Of a stretch of DNA of 64,000 nucleotides, positions 46,516-54,613 are shown piece after piece. Positions within the stretch are counted from its first letter, which is position 1. The number at the start of each line of letters is the position of its first letter. Below the pieces are notes generated by a model, which saw only the letters and a list, made by a program, of their open reading frames with translations, ran no database searches and was not told where the DNA came from. This DNA comes from Methylomonas montana (GTDB taxonomy: Bacteria; Pseudomonadota; Gammaproteobacteria; Methylococcales; Methylomonadaceae). The translations under genes were made by a program, and so were the position numbers. The DNA lies in assembly GCF_030490285.1 (NCBI RefSeq), contig NZ_CP129884.1:1736001-1800000 (forward strand), written 5' to 3'.

Positions 46516-46982
46516 GTGAATAACACTTGCACCATCAATCCTGCATTGCGCGCTCGCTTTGCATGCCTTTGCCAATTGATGGCATCGGCACTGTTAAGTC
46601 ATCCTGCTTCGGCCGAAGATCTTGCCAGACAGGCGGAAGTCGCCCGTCGCGGCGCCGAAGTGACGCCGATTTCCCTGGCCCGGACTCAGCATCAATTTCT
46701 AAAGACAGCCGACGGCGGCGTGCAGCGGATCGTTGCCCGCGACGATATGGATCTGGAGCAGGTTTGGTCGATTCGCCGCCATTTGGAGGAACTGGCACAA
46801 CGTTTCGGGCGTGGCGACTTTTCCGCCCCGGCCTTCATTCATGGCGCCGATATGCCGGGCTTGGCGCAGTTGCGCGCTGCCTACCAGGCCAATTACAGAT
46901 CGGTTATACAGCCGAGGCGGGAGGCGCCAGCCTAAGCTTCCGAACCAAGCACGCAGCGCTGTTCAATGCGGTGCATGAATGG
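46516..46982 (+). pseudogene. 5' part of an interrupted small exported protein gene (often annotated 'aspartate carbamoyltransferase')
   Basis: Starts with GTG after a strong GGAGG (46503-46508). It has a signal peptide and DLARQAEVARRGAEVTPISL, then RRHLEELAQRFGRGDFSAPAFIHGADMPGLAQL, which I recognise from a periplasmic family wrongly labelled aspartate carbamoyltransferase in many genomes. At about 46880 the homology changes frame (a missing base or two extra): the other frame continues with PGQLQIGYTAEAGGASLSF and NAVHEW. It then breaks off at 46982; the missing end lies at 48272-48352. The gene is therefore both frameshifted and split. Confidence 0.75.
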
Positions 46983-47081
46983 GATGGCATGGCATGGCAT
47001 GGATAGGGACTGAGCCGAGGTTTTAGTCATCGCTGGAAGCGCAGGGCATGTTGTACCTATGTTGTGTTAATTCAAAATCAG

Positions 47082-47171
47082 AAGTGTGTAAAAGCTAAAC
47101 CGATCGTGAGGTCGGGGCGGAAAACTGCGGGTCTGAGGGTTCGATACATCACGATAGCCGGATTGCCACTT
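47082..47171 (+). promoter_or_regulatory. GEMM-like (c-di-GMP-I) riboswitch candidate A
   Basis: A P1 stem AAGTG (47082-47086)/CACTT (47167-47171) encloses GCTAAACC, a 6-bp stem CCGATC/GGTCGG capped by the GNRA loop GTGA, then GGCGGAAAAC, GCGGGTCT and finally GATAGCCGGATTGCC. The order and these blocks match the GEMM-I class, which binds c-di-GMP (or cGAMP in variants). The VPxPA-CTERM gene starts 22 bases later with AAGGAG between. The central GCAAA of the consensus reads GGAAA here. Confidence 0.65.
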
Positions 47172-47192
47172 TAATTAATTAAGGAGATTTAA

Positions 47193-48032
47193 ATGAAAGT
47201 CGTTAAATATGCACGCTGGGCCTTCGCCCTGTTGTTACCGCTGGCAGCCACCACGGGTAACGCTGTGGCCGATGCGGTGCCATACTCATATAACGCCACT
47301 GGCGTCGGCGCGCCAAGCTGGCCTTTGTTCCTGGATGTCAACGAAACGATCAAGATCGAGAGAAAAGGTTCTGGCTCAAGCACTTATTGGCAATTGAAAG
47401 GCACCGGTTCCACTGCTTCATTCTGGGGCGATGTGGACAATTATGTTAATTTGGGTAGCGATAGCGTGAAATATCAGGCTAACTTCAACTCGGCCGGCAA
47501 ATTGATCACATCAATCGGTTCTACGAGCTTGAGCAACTATTTGGAAATCAAGGGCAGCCTGCCTGCCGGCACCTTTGGCAACACCTCATGGTCCGCGCAA
47601 CCCGAGCAATTGTTGCTGAGCGCCAAACTACTGGATATCAACCCTGACAACAATACTCCCGACTATGTCGGCACCTATGGCGGTTTCGCTGTGGGTTTCA
47701 AAACTAAATTCACCGGTGGCTGGGCTGCGAATAACCCTGGTTTGACCGGCGGTTCTACTGGCGAAAACCTCTGGTTGGCGGGTCTGAGCAACGGCTTTTT
47801 AGATCTGGTCAACGCATTGGATGGTAATAACGGCAACGGCTCATTTAGCTCCTTGATCGGCTCATCCAAAACCATTAAAAATGTCGTATCCGTCGCTTCC
47901 GTTCCCGTCCCTGGCGCGGTTTGGCTGTTCGGTACTGGTCTGTTAGGCCTGCTGGCTGGCCGGCGCAAAGCCGCTGGCTCAAGGCAACCGCTGCGAAACC
48001 TTGGAAACGAAGCGCTAGCGAGTGAAGGTTGA
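47193..48032 (+). CDS. VPxPA-CTERM secreted surface protein 2
   Basis: A 279-residue exported protein with a signal peptide (about 1-27, FALLLPLAATTGNAVADA). The mature part is Asn/Gly/Ser-rich and unrecognised. The sorting signal VPVPGAVWLFGTGLLGLL and RRK follows near residue 240; the final 20 residues (SRQPLRNLGNEALASEG) extend unusually far beyond the basic cluster and may be acquired readthrough. It is preceded by an AAGGAG site and a GEMM-like element, and lies inside the segment that interrupts another gene. Confidence 0.85.
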   Translation: MKVVKYARWAFALLLPLAATTGNAVADAVPYSYNATGVGAPSWPLFLDVNETIKIERKGSGSSTYWQLKGTGSTASFWGDVDNYVNLGSDSVKYQANFNSAGKLITSIGSTSLSNYLEIKGSLPAGTFGNTSWSAQPEQLLLSAKLLDINPDNNTPDYVGTYGGFAVGFKTKFTGGWAANNPGLTGGSTGENLWLAGLSNGFLDLVNALDGNNGNGSFSSLIGSSKTIKNVVSVASVPVPGAVWLFGTGLLGLLAGRRKAAGSRQPLRNLGNEALASEG

Positions 48033-48366
48033 GTAGTCCCTGGAAGCCGCAGCGCCGGGCGGTTTTTCGACTAGAAAAACTGCAAGGCATCGCGAAACGG
48101 CGTGGAGTCATGCGAGAGCCAAGGCTTTGATCCCCTGGTTGGGTCAAAGCCGAGGTGACGCGGACGGCCAGGGCCGCCGCAGGCAATCACCGTGACAGTG
48201 TAGGCGCGATTATTCACTCAGGGATGATGAATAATCTTTACCGCCGGAAGCCGTCACTCGCCGATGAATGGTTCGACGCGCAACTACACGACCATGGAGC
48301 CGATGCGATGAATATGAATTGCCCCATGCATAGCCAACATCAACCGAACTAATTCCGCTAACACTC
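48033..48366. other. Intergenic region with two hairpins and the 3' end of the split gene
   Basis: 334 bases. A 7-bp stem GTTTTTC/GAAAAAC (48062-48080) and a 9-bp stem GATTATTCA/TGAATAATC (48208-48236) are perfect. The first may be the terminator of the VPxPA-CTERM gene, though no T run follows. The region ends with the fragment at 48264-48352. Confidence 0.55.
48264..48352 (+). pseudogene. 3' fragment of the interrupted gene that begins at 46516
   Basis: Encodes EWFDAQLHDHGADAMNMNCPMH and a short tail, ending in TAA. WFDAQ(L/V)xDHG followed by a His/Met-rich end is the usual C terminus of the family whose N-terminal part ends at 46982. The histidines, methionines and cysteine suggest a metal-binding tail. 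It has no start of its own in a sensible context. Confidence 0.7.
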
Positions 48367-50148
48367 ATGACGCACAATGCACTGAAGTGGGCCTTGAGCC
48401 TGTTTTTGTTACCTTCTCTATGCCTGGCTTGGTGGAACGACGACTGGTCGTCGCGCCGGCAACTGGCGGTGGACGCAGCGGCGACCGGCGCCGACATTCA
48501 GGAGACGCTGAGCGATGTGCCGATACTGGTGCGGCTACATGCCGGCAACTTCGGCTACTTCGTCGAACTGGCCGAGAACGGCCGCGATTTTCGATTTTTA
48601 AAAGACGACAAAACCCCGCTGGTGTACGACGTCGAGCAAGTCGACCTGTTGAGCGAGATCGGTCTGATCTGGGTGAAACTGCCGCAAGTGCGCGGCGGCG
48701 TGAGCAGCGACGACTTCTGGCTGTACTACGGCAACGCCAATGCACCGGATGGTTCCGACCCGAAAAACCTCTACGACGTGGCGCAAGGTTTGGTCTACCA
48801 CTTCAAGGACGGCGAAGCGCTGCCGCAGGACGCCACCGCCTACGCCAGCCACGCCGCCGACTCCAAAGCCACGATTCAGCCGGCCGGTTGGATAGGTGCT
48901 GCGGCTCAATTCACCGGCACCGGACCATTGTCGATTAATCCCGCGCCGCAGTTGGTCATGGCGCCCGCCAAAGGCTGGACTTTTTCTACCTGGCTGAAGC
49001 TTGATCAGCCGCAGAACGCCGCCAGCCTGCTGGAAGCCCGCGAAGGCGCGAATGGTCTGGAATTGAGCATTCAAGGCACGGTGTTGAGCGCTAAGTGGTT
49101 AGCTGGCGCGAGCACCGCCTCGGTCAACCTGACCCTGGGCCGCTGGCAACATATTGCTGTGACCGCCAAGAGCGACAAACTAGAACTGTATGTCGATGGC
49201 GTATTGGCCGGCAATGCCGCCATTACGTTAGCCGCCGTTAACCCGACGATCAGCATCGGCCGCAACCTGGTGGGCCTACTCGACGAAGTGCAAATCGCCG
49301 CCACCGCCCGCAGTGCCGATTGGGTCAAGTTTGGCTTTCGCAGCCAAAGCCCGGACTTTTCGGTGTTGAGCTACGGCCAGGACGAAGCCGTTAGCAGCGG
49401 CGATGCCGGCCACTTCATGGTCATCGTCCAAAACGTCACCGTCGACGGCTGGGTGGTGATAGGTCTGACCCTGATCATGCTGATCGTTGCCGTGATCGTC
49501 ATGGTCACCAAAACATTGGTCATTACTCGTGTCACGAAAGATAACAGAGCCTTCCTGGAAAAATATCGCCGGCTGGACTCGAACAAACTCGGCGAACTGG
49601 ATCAGGACGAAACCAGCGACGAACAGGAATTGGCCGACTCGGACTTGTTGACCGCGCTGGTCGGCAAACACGACCATTTCCAAAGCTCGACCTTGTATCA
49701 CCTGTACCACACGGCGATCCACGAGCTGAACAAGCTGCAAGGCGGTGCCGATCAGGTGGTGACCCGAGAAGCCTGGGATTACCTGCGCGTCAAGCTGGAT
49801 AGCCAGATCGTCAGCGAAAGCCAACGCCTGAACAGCAACATGGTGTTACTGACCATCGCCATCGCCGGAGGGCCTTTCCTGGGGCTGCTCGGCACGGTGG
49901 TCGGGGTGATGATTACCTTTGCGGCGATCGCCGCCAGCGGCGACGTCAATATTAACGCCATCGCTCCCGGTATCGCCGCCGCGTTGCTGGCTACCGTCGC
50001 CGGTCTGGCCGTGGCGATCCCAGCCTTGTTTGCCTACAACTACCTGTTGACTCGGATTAAGGACATCACCGCCAGTATGCGGATGTTCGCCGACGAGTTT
50101 TTGGCCGTGTTGTCGATGCGCGCCGCCCGACAACAGCGCAGAGCCTAA
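48367..50148 (+). CDS. DUF2341-LamG-ExbB fusion: proton channel with a periplasmic sensor/binding head
   Basis: A 593-residue protein. After a signal peptide (about 1-21) comes a DUF2341 domain (AWWNDDWSSRRQL to DDFWLYYGN, about 22-125), then a LamG/concanavalin-like domain (about 135-320; WTFSTWLKL, GRWQHIAVTAKSDKLELYVDGVLAG, GLLDEVQI). A membrane helix near 357-380 leads to a MotA/TolQ/ExbB domain (about 430-585; GGPFLGLLGTVVGVMITF, IAPGIAAALLATVAGLAVAIPALFAYN). It thus combines the proton channel of a TonB-like motor with a lectin-like periplasmic head. ExbD follows after three bases. A carbohydrate ligand is inference. Confidence 0.9.
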   Translation: MTHNALKWALSLFLLPSLCLAWWNDDWSSRRQLAVDAAATGADIQETLSDVPILVRLHAGNFGYFVELAENGRDFRFLKDDKTPLVYDVEQVDLLSEIGLIWVKLPQVRGGVSSDDFWLYYGNANAPDGSDPKNLYDVAQGLVYHFKDGEALPQDATAYASHAADSKATIQPAGWIGAAAQFTGTGPLSINPAPQLVMAPAKGWTFSTWLKLDQPQNAASLLEAREGANGLELSIQGTVLSAKWLAGASTASVNLTLGRWQHIAVTAKSDKLELYVDGVLAGNAAITLAAVNPTISIGRNLVGLLDEVQIAATARSADWVKFGFRSQSPDFSVLSYGQDEAVSSGDAGHFMVIVQNVTVDGWVVIGLTLIMLIVAVIVMVTKTLVITRVTKDNRAFLEKYRRLDSNKLGELDQDETSDEQELADSDLLTALVGKHDHFQSSTLYHLYHTAIHELNKLQGGADQVVTREAWDYLRVKLDSQIVSESQRLNSNMVLLTIAIAGGPFLGLLGTVVGVMITFAAIAASGDVNINAIAPGIAAALLATVAGLAVAIPALFAYNYLLTRIKDITASMRMFADEFLAVLSMRAARQQRRA

Positions 50149-50151
50149 GTC

Positions 50152-50556
50152 ATGAAAGTCGAGGAAGAAGGCAAAATCTACGACGACATCAACATCACAC
50201 CGATGCTGGACGTGGCCTATGTGCTGTTGCTGATTTTTATCATCATGACCACCGCCACCGTACAGGGCATCACCGTCAGTCTGCCCAAGGCCAGCAGCAC
50301 GCCGTCCTTGTCCAAACCCAAAACCAAGGCCATCTCGATTACCCCGGACGGCAGCATCTATCTGGATACCTACCCGGTGTCGCTCCAGGAACTGGAAACC
50401 CGCCTGGCCCAATACAAAGCCGCCACCCCGGACTTACCGGTGGTGGTGAAAGCCGATGCCAGCGTGCAGTACCAGAAAGTCATCGAAGTGTTGGACGTGG
50501 TGACTCGGTTGCAGATTAGTCAGTTGGGGTTGGTGACGCAGAAGTTGGTGAAGTGA
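50152..50556 (+). CDS. exbD: ExbD/TolR-family biopolymer transport protein
   Basis: A 134-residue partner of the preceding ExbB fusion. A short cytoplasmic stretch is followed by one membrane helix starting INITPMLDVAYVLLLIFII, with the essential proton-carrying Asp20, then a periplasmic domain (PVVVKADASVQYQKVIEVLDVV). Spacing of three bases from the ExbB fusion implies cotranslation. A dispersed repeat separates it from tonB. Confidence 0.94.
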   Translation: MKVEEEGKIYDDINITPMLDVAYVLLLIFIIMTTATVQGITVSLPKASSTPSLSKPKTKAISITPDGSIYLDTYPVSLQELETRLAQYKAATPDLPVVVKADASVQYQKVIEVLDVVTRLQISQLGLVTQKLVK

Positions 50557-51081
50557 GGATGTTTTTGATTGCTACAGGTGTTGGAAGAAGTGTCGCTGAC
50601 GCGAGGATGATTTTGAAGTCGGGTCTCGGCCCGACAGCCGAAATACTTTCGCTACGAAAACCATCCATGGTTTTCGCCCTTCGGGCCAGCCTTTGGCTGT
50701 TCAAATTCGTTCCTGACGAATTTGTGCGTGGCCAAAAGAAAGTATTCAAAGAAAAGGCCACCCGACATTCCGCCTTAATCCTGCGCGTCTCGCTTTTGGC
50801 GAGGGTTTTCGGAAGGGCCATCCCTGGCCCTCCGAAAACGCGCGGCATCCTTGCCGCGCCCCTGGCGGGCTGATCTTGCCAAAAGCTGCGATGCTCGGGG
50901 CGGAATAACGGGAAGCACCCTGTCCCGACACTTGAAAATATTGGGGATTTAGATGCGTACGGTGGGCACGATGAGTGCCCATGCGGCAGGCAGCCGAAGT
51001 GAAACAACAGCAGATATTGGGCTAGGACTGAATTGAGACCACGGGCGTTTGGGTCCCGTGACCACGAATGAACATAACGAG
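50557..51081. other. Intergenic region inside the ExbB-ExbD-TonB cluster
   Basis: 525 bases, 300 of them a dispersed repeat (50608-50912). No gene is credible; minus-strand frames run through the repeat. The repeat interrupts what is probably one operon, so tonB may need its own promoter in 50930-51081, where none could be assigned. Confidence 0.5.
50608..50912 (-). repeat. Dispersed intergenic repeat, copy 2
   Basis: Reverse-oriented copy of the element at 23614-23843, with the same ordered blocks (for example CCTTCCGAAAACCCTCGCC on the minus strand). It carries an extra inner block of about 70 bases, itself palindromic (AAATTCGTTCCTGACGAATTT). Both copies end near GTCGG(G/T)(C/T)CGAGA. Confidence 0.85.
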
Positions 51082-51753
51082 ATGAAAAACAAATATGCCT
51101 GGCTGCGCCGATTGCCCTTGTTATTGGGGATTGGCTTGGGCCTCTTGATAGCGCTGGGAGTGTGGTGGTTGACGGAAAAGTTCGAGAAACCGCCGCAAAC
51201 CAAGAAAGTGGCGCAACGGATCACGATGATCCAGCCGCCGCCGCTGCCGCCACCACCGCCCGAGCAAAAGCCGCCGCCGGAAGAAGTGAAAGAGGAAAAG
51301 ATCGAAGAACCGGAGCCCGAGCCCGAACCGGAACCCGCGCCGGAGCAGGACCAGGCGCCGCCCGCGGAAGAGCTTGGGCTGGATGCCGACGGCGCAGCCG
51401 GCAGCGACGGCTTTGGTCTGGCGGCGCGCAAGGGCGGTCGATCGATATTAGGCGGCGGTGGCGGCAACGCCATTCTCTGGTACGGCGGCCAAATTCAGCG
51501 CCAGGTGGAGAACGGTTTGCAAAGTCTGCTGGCCGACAGCGCCGCGGGCAAGGCCGGTTACAGCGTCATTGTCGATGTCTGGATAGGCGCCGACGGCCGT
51601 GTCGACCGCAGCGAATTATCGTCCGGCAGCGGTAAGGCCGATGTCGATCAGGCCTTGCGCGCCGCGCTGCTAAGGCTAACAGCTAGCGTTGGCCGTCCGC
51701 CGCCGGAGAACATGCCGCAGCCGATTCGGATTCGGCTCATCTCAAGGGTGTAG
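51082..51753 (+). CDS. tonB: TonB-family energy transducer
   Basis: A 223-residue protein with an N-terminal membrane helix (LLLGIGLGLLIALGVWWL), a PPPLPPPPPEQK and Glu-Pro-rich periplasmic spacer (about 50-95), and a C-terminal TonB domain (GYSVIVDVWIGADGRVDRSEL). It transmits the proton motive force from ExbB/ExbD to an outer-membrane partner. The ATG at 51082 is preferred over TTG/GTG codons upstream. No TonB-dependent receptor is encoded nearby, so the partner may be the porin or the TpsB of the same cluster. Confidence 0.9.
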   Translation: MKNKYAWLRRLPLLLGIGLGLLIALGVWWLTEKFEKPPQTKKVAQRITMIQPPPLPPPPPEQKPPPEEVKEEKIEEPEPEPEPEPAPEQDQAPPAEELGLDADGAAGSDGFGLAARKGGRSILGGGGGNAILWYGGQIQRQVENGLQSLLADSAAGKAGYSVIVDVWIGADGRVDRSELSSGSGKADVDQALRAALLRLTASVGRPPPENMPQPIRIRLISRV

Positions 51754-51832
51754 GGGCTTCCTGGTTCCATGTGAGTATTGCCATGACAAACACTCCGGAT
51801 TTTTAAGACTATTGATTAAGCGATAAACCACA

Positions 51833-53734
51833 ATGAATACCGCAACGAAAAACCTGGTCCTGCTGCTGACCGGCAGCCTGGCTGTCACGACCGGCGCGGC
51901 GCAAGCCGCCGACGAGATAATCCCGGTCAAAAAATCCACCTTGATCAATCTGGTCGATTTGTTGGTGCAACGCGGCGTGATCAACAAAGACGAAGGGAAT
52001 GGTCTGGTTAGCGCCGCCGAGCGGGAAGCCGCGGAAGCAGCCAGAACCGCGCAAGCCAGCGCGGCTCGCGGCAATGGCGGTAAAGCCGCGCCGGTCAGTG
52101 AGTTGTCCTCTGTCAATACCCCGGCGGGCGATGCTGCCGTCAATGCCGAGTGGGGCGGCGAGCCGGCCAGCGGCAAAACCAAGGCCGGTAAGATCAAGCA
52201 TGTCGGCTATGTGCCGGAGTTCGTCAAAAAGGAAATTCGCGACCAGGTCCGTGCCGAGTTGAAAGCCGAGGTGTTGCAAGACGTCAAACAGGACGCCAAA
52301 ACCGAAGGTTGGGGTATCCCCGGCGCCTTGCCGGAGTGGGTGGCGGCGATTCATCCCAGTTTCGATATGCGTGTGCGTTTTGCCGACGATTTCTACGCCA
52401 AGGATAACGAAGGCGGTGTCGATAATGTCGGCATCGATGCCGACGGCAATTTTTTCGGCCCCTACAACTGGCTTTCGATCAACCGGGCCGGCAATACCCC
52501 GCAAGGCGGCTTGAACCGGCAGGTGGCGTTAAACCCGAACGAAGCGATCCTGAATAATCAAAAAGACCGTTTGCGACTGCGGGAACGCTTTCGTCTGGGC
52601 TTTGAAGCCAATCTGGCCGAGGGTTTGAAGGCCGGCATTCGTTTCGCCACCAGCAATATCAACAACCCGGTGTCCAACGATCAGACCCTGGGCAATACCG
52701 GCCAGTCTTACCAGTTTGCGATCGACCGTTCTTATCTGCAATACGATTTCCTGGACGAGCGAAAAACCAACTGGTTCAGTCTGTACGCCGGGCGGATTAT
52801 CAATCCCTTCGTCTCCACCGACGTGGTTTTCGACCCCGATCTGAGTTTCGAAGGGGTGGCCGGCAGTGTCCGCCTGCCGTTCAACCGGGGCAGTAATCAA
52901 TTGGCCGGCTATCACGCGCCTAATCCGACCGCGCGTTTCGGCATCAATCAGGGGCAACAAACCCCCGACAGCCTGTTCCTGACCTTGGGTGTATTTCCGT
53001 TGCAGGACATCGACGTCTCGGTCAACGATAAATGGCTGTATGCCGGACAGCTCGGCGTCGACTGGTTGCTGTTCGACGATTCGCGGTTCAATGTCGCCGC
53101 GTCGTACTACGAATTCCAAAACGTCAACGCCCGCCCTAATCCGATCGGCAGCCATGCTTACGACTGGACCGCGCCGCAGTTCGTGCAGAAGGGCAATTCG
53201 ATGGTGGCGATCACCGATGTCAACACCTTGAACGGCGTCTGCGACGATACGGTTGGCTGTTTGTTCGGCCTAGCCTCGGAGTTCAAAGTCTTCAATGCCA
53301 CGGCAATGCTCGATTACGCCGGTTTCGCGCCGGCCCATGTGTTGCTGACCGCCGATTACGCCAAGAACTTGGGCTTCGACAGACAACGGATTGCCGCCGA
53401 GTTTCAGAACGGCATCGTTAACTACACCGATTCCGATCCCCGCACCACGGCTTATCAAATACGGGTCGATATCGGCCGGCCGGAGGTCCGGCGTTGGGCC
53501 GATTGGAGCGTCAATCTGGCCTATCGCTACGTGCAGCGCGATGCGGTGCTGGATGCCTTCACCGACTCGATCTTTCATTTGGGCGGTACCAACGCCAAGG
53601 GTTGGGTGGCTGGCGTGCAATACGGCTTGGCGCGCAATACCTGGCTGAACCTGCGTTGGTTAAGCTCCGATAGCATCGACGGTCCCAAATACAGTATCGA
53701 CACCTTGAATGTCGATCTGAATGCCAGGTTTTAG
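51833..53734 (+). CDS. Putative outer-membrane porin of the ExbB-TonB-TpsB cluster
   Basis: A 633-residue protein. Signal peptide (about 1-25, ending AQA), an alpha-helical N-terminal region with a charged coiled stretch (KKEIRDQVRAELKAEVLQDVKQDAKTE, about 125-155), then from about 175 amphipathic beta strands typical of a 'putative porin' family, ending in the aromatic C-terminal residue Phe (LNVDLNARF) needed for Bam assembly. The next gene starts ten bases later. The solute is unknown. Confidence 0.85.
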   Translation: MNTATKNLVLLLTGSLAVTTGAAQAADEIIPVKKSTLINLVDLLVQRGVINKDEGNGLVSAAEREAAEAARTAQASAARGNGGKAAPVSELSSVNTPAGDAAVNAEWGGEPASGKTKAGKIKHVGYVPEFVKKEIRDQVRAELKAEVLQDVKQDAKTEGWGIPGALPEWVAAIHPSFDMRVRFADDFYAKDNEGGVDNVGIDADGNFFGPYNWLSINRAGNTPQGGLNRQVALNPNEAILNNQKDRLRLRERFRLGFEANLAEGLKAGIRFATSNINNPVSNDQTLGNTGQSYQFAIDRSYLQYDFLDERKTNWFSLYAGRIINPFVSTDVVFDPDLSFEGVAGSVRLPFNRGSNQLAGYHAPNPTARFGINQGQQTPDSLFLTLGVFPLQDIDVSVNDKWLYAGQLGVDWLLFDDSRFNVAASYYEFQNVNARPNPIGSHAYDWTAPQFVQKGNSMVAITDVNTLNGVCDDTVGCLFGLASEFKVFNATAMLDYAGFAPAHVLLTADYAKNLGFDRQRIAAEFQNGIVNYTDSDPRTTAYQIRVDIGRPEVRRWADWSVNLAYRYVQRDAVLDAFTDSIFHLGGTNAKGWVAGVQYGLARNTWLNLRWLSSDSIDGPKYSIDTLNVDLNARF

Positions 53735-53743
53735 GAGGCGGCG

Positions 53744-54613
53744 ATGTTTAAACGAGTACCTTCCATGCCGATCTGTTTATCCTGTCTGATACTGGCGGCG
53801 TTGCTGGCGGGGGTGGAAAACAGCCGGGCCGAAGCCAAGGCGCCTGGCGGCGAGGCGATCAAGAAAGCGCAAGGCATCATCCGCCAACTGAGCCAGGAGA
53901 AAAGCATGCTGGAAGCCGAAAAAGCCGTCTGGCTGACGGAAAAAGCCACATTGGACGCCAAAGTCAAAAGTCTGGAAGCGGCGGTCGCCCGCTTGCAACG
54001 CTTACAGGCCGAAGTGGAACGCTATAAATCCGGCTTGGAAGCGGTCCGCGGCAATCTGGAAACGCAACTGGGCCAACAGCGCCAGCGCGAGCAGGCTTTG
54101 CTGCAAAAGCATAACGAGGTGGTGAGTAAGGCTCGCGACAGTAGCGACGACAACAATCTATTGGTGCAGGCCGTCAAGGAGCGCGAGCAATGGATCGCGC
54201 AATGCGGAGCGCTAAATCAAAAGCTGCGCAACGCCAATCTGGAGATCGTCAATCAATATAAGGAAAAAGGCTTGTGGCAGCAGTTAGCCGAGTTGGAGCC
54301 TTTAACCGGCATCGGCCAAGTGCAAACCGAGACGGCGGCGGAAGACTATCGCTATCGCTTGCAACAACTCAAGATTACGCCGTTCCAGGCTGGCACGGCC
54401 GGTGTGCAGGCGATTTCTCCGGCGAGCGACGGGGCCGAAGAGCCGGATCAGTCCGTGCCCGCCGTCGACGTGATTGCCGGTAAGCAGCCGCCGGAACAGG
54501 GTGGGTTGACGTCGGATAGCAGCGAGTCAGTGATGGCCGAGGAATCGGTCGAAACTGCTGTTGAGGCGGCTAGTCGTCGCCGTACCGCGCCCGGTGCCGG
54601 GACGCCGCGATGA
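53744..54613 (+). CDS. Periplasmic coiled-coil protein of the cluster
   Basis: A 289-residue protein with a signal peptide (about 1-28) and a long coiled coil (about 35-170; heptads in IIRQLSQEKSMLEAEKAVW, KVKSLEAAVARLQRLQAEVE). The C-terminal 90 residues are acidic and disordered. I do not recognise a named family; it is reminiscent of the DUF3450-type helpers found with TonB2-like systems, but the resemblance is only in shape. It lies between the porin and TpsB and overlaps the latter by four bases, so it is probably a periplasmic connector. Confidence 0.75.
   Translation: MFKRVPSMPICLSCLILAALLAGVENSRAEAKAPGGEAIKKAQGIIRQLSQEKSMLEAEKAVWLTEKATLDAKVKSLEAAVARLQRLQAEVERYKSGLEAVRGNLETQLGQQRQREQALLQKHNEVVSKARDSSDDNNLLVQAVKEREQWIAQCGALNQKLRNANLEIVNQYKEKGLWQQLAELEPLTGIGQVQTETAAEDYRYRLQQLKITPFQAGTAGVQAISPASDGAEEPDQSVPAVDVIAGKQPPEQGGLTSDSSESVMAEESVETAVEAASRRRTAPGAGTPR

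Larger units (their letters stand above)
46983..48271 (+). other. 1.29-kb inserted segment flanked by an 8-bp direct repeat
   Basis: ATGAATGG occurs at 46975-46982 and again at 48264-48271. Removing the segment between joins the two gene pieces in frame as NAVHEW|FDAQLHDH, exactly as expected for the family. The segment contains a GEMM-like element, a VPxPA-CTERM gene and hairpins at 48062-48080 and 48208-48236. It encodes no transposase and has no obvious terminal inverted repeats; an ATGGC run (46984-47000) lies at its left end. The mechanism is unknown. Confidence 0.6.

Noticed and set aside
46983-47010. ATGGC tandem run at the left end of the inserted segment as a phase-variation tract
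   Set aside because: Only about three units, and it lies after the break of an already frameshifted gene, so changes in length would have no obvious effect.
50516-51007. Minus-strand frame of 163 codons between exbD and tonB
   Set aside because: It reads through a dispersed repeat also present at 23614-23843 and overlaps exbD; open only by composition.
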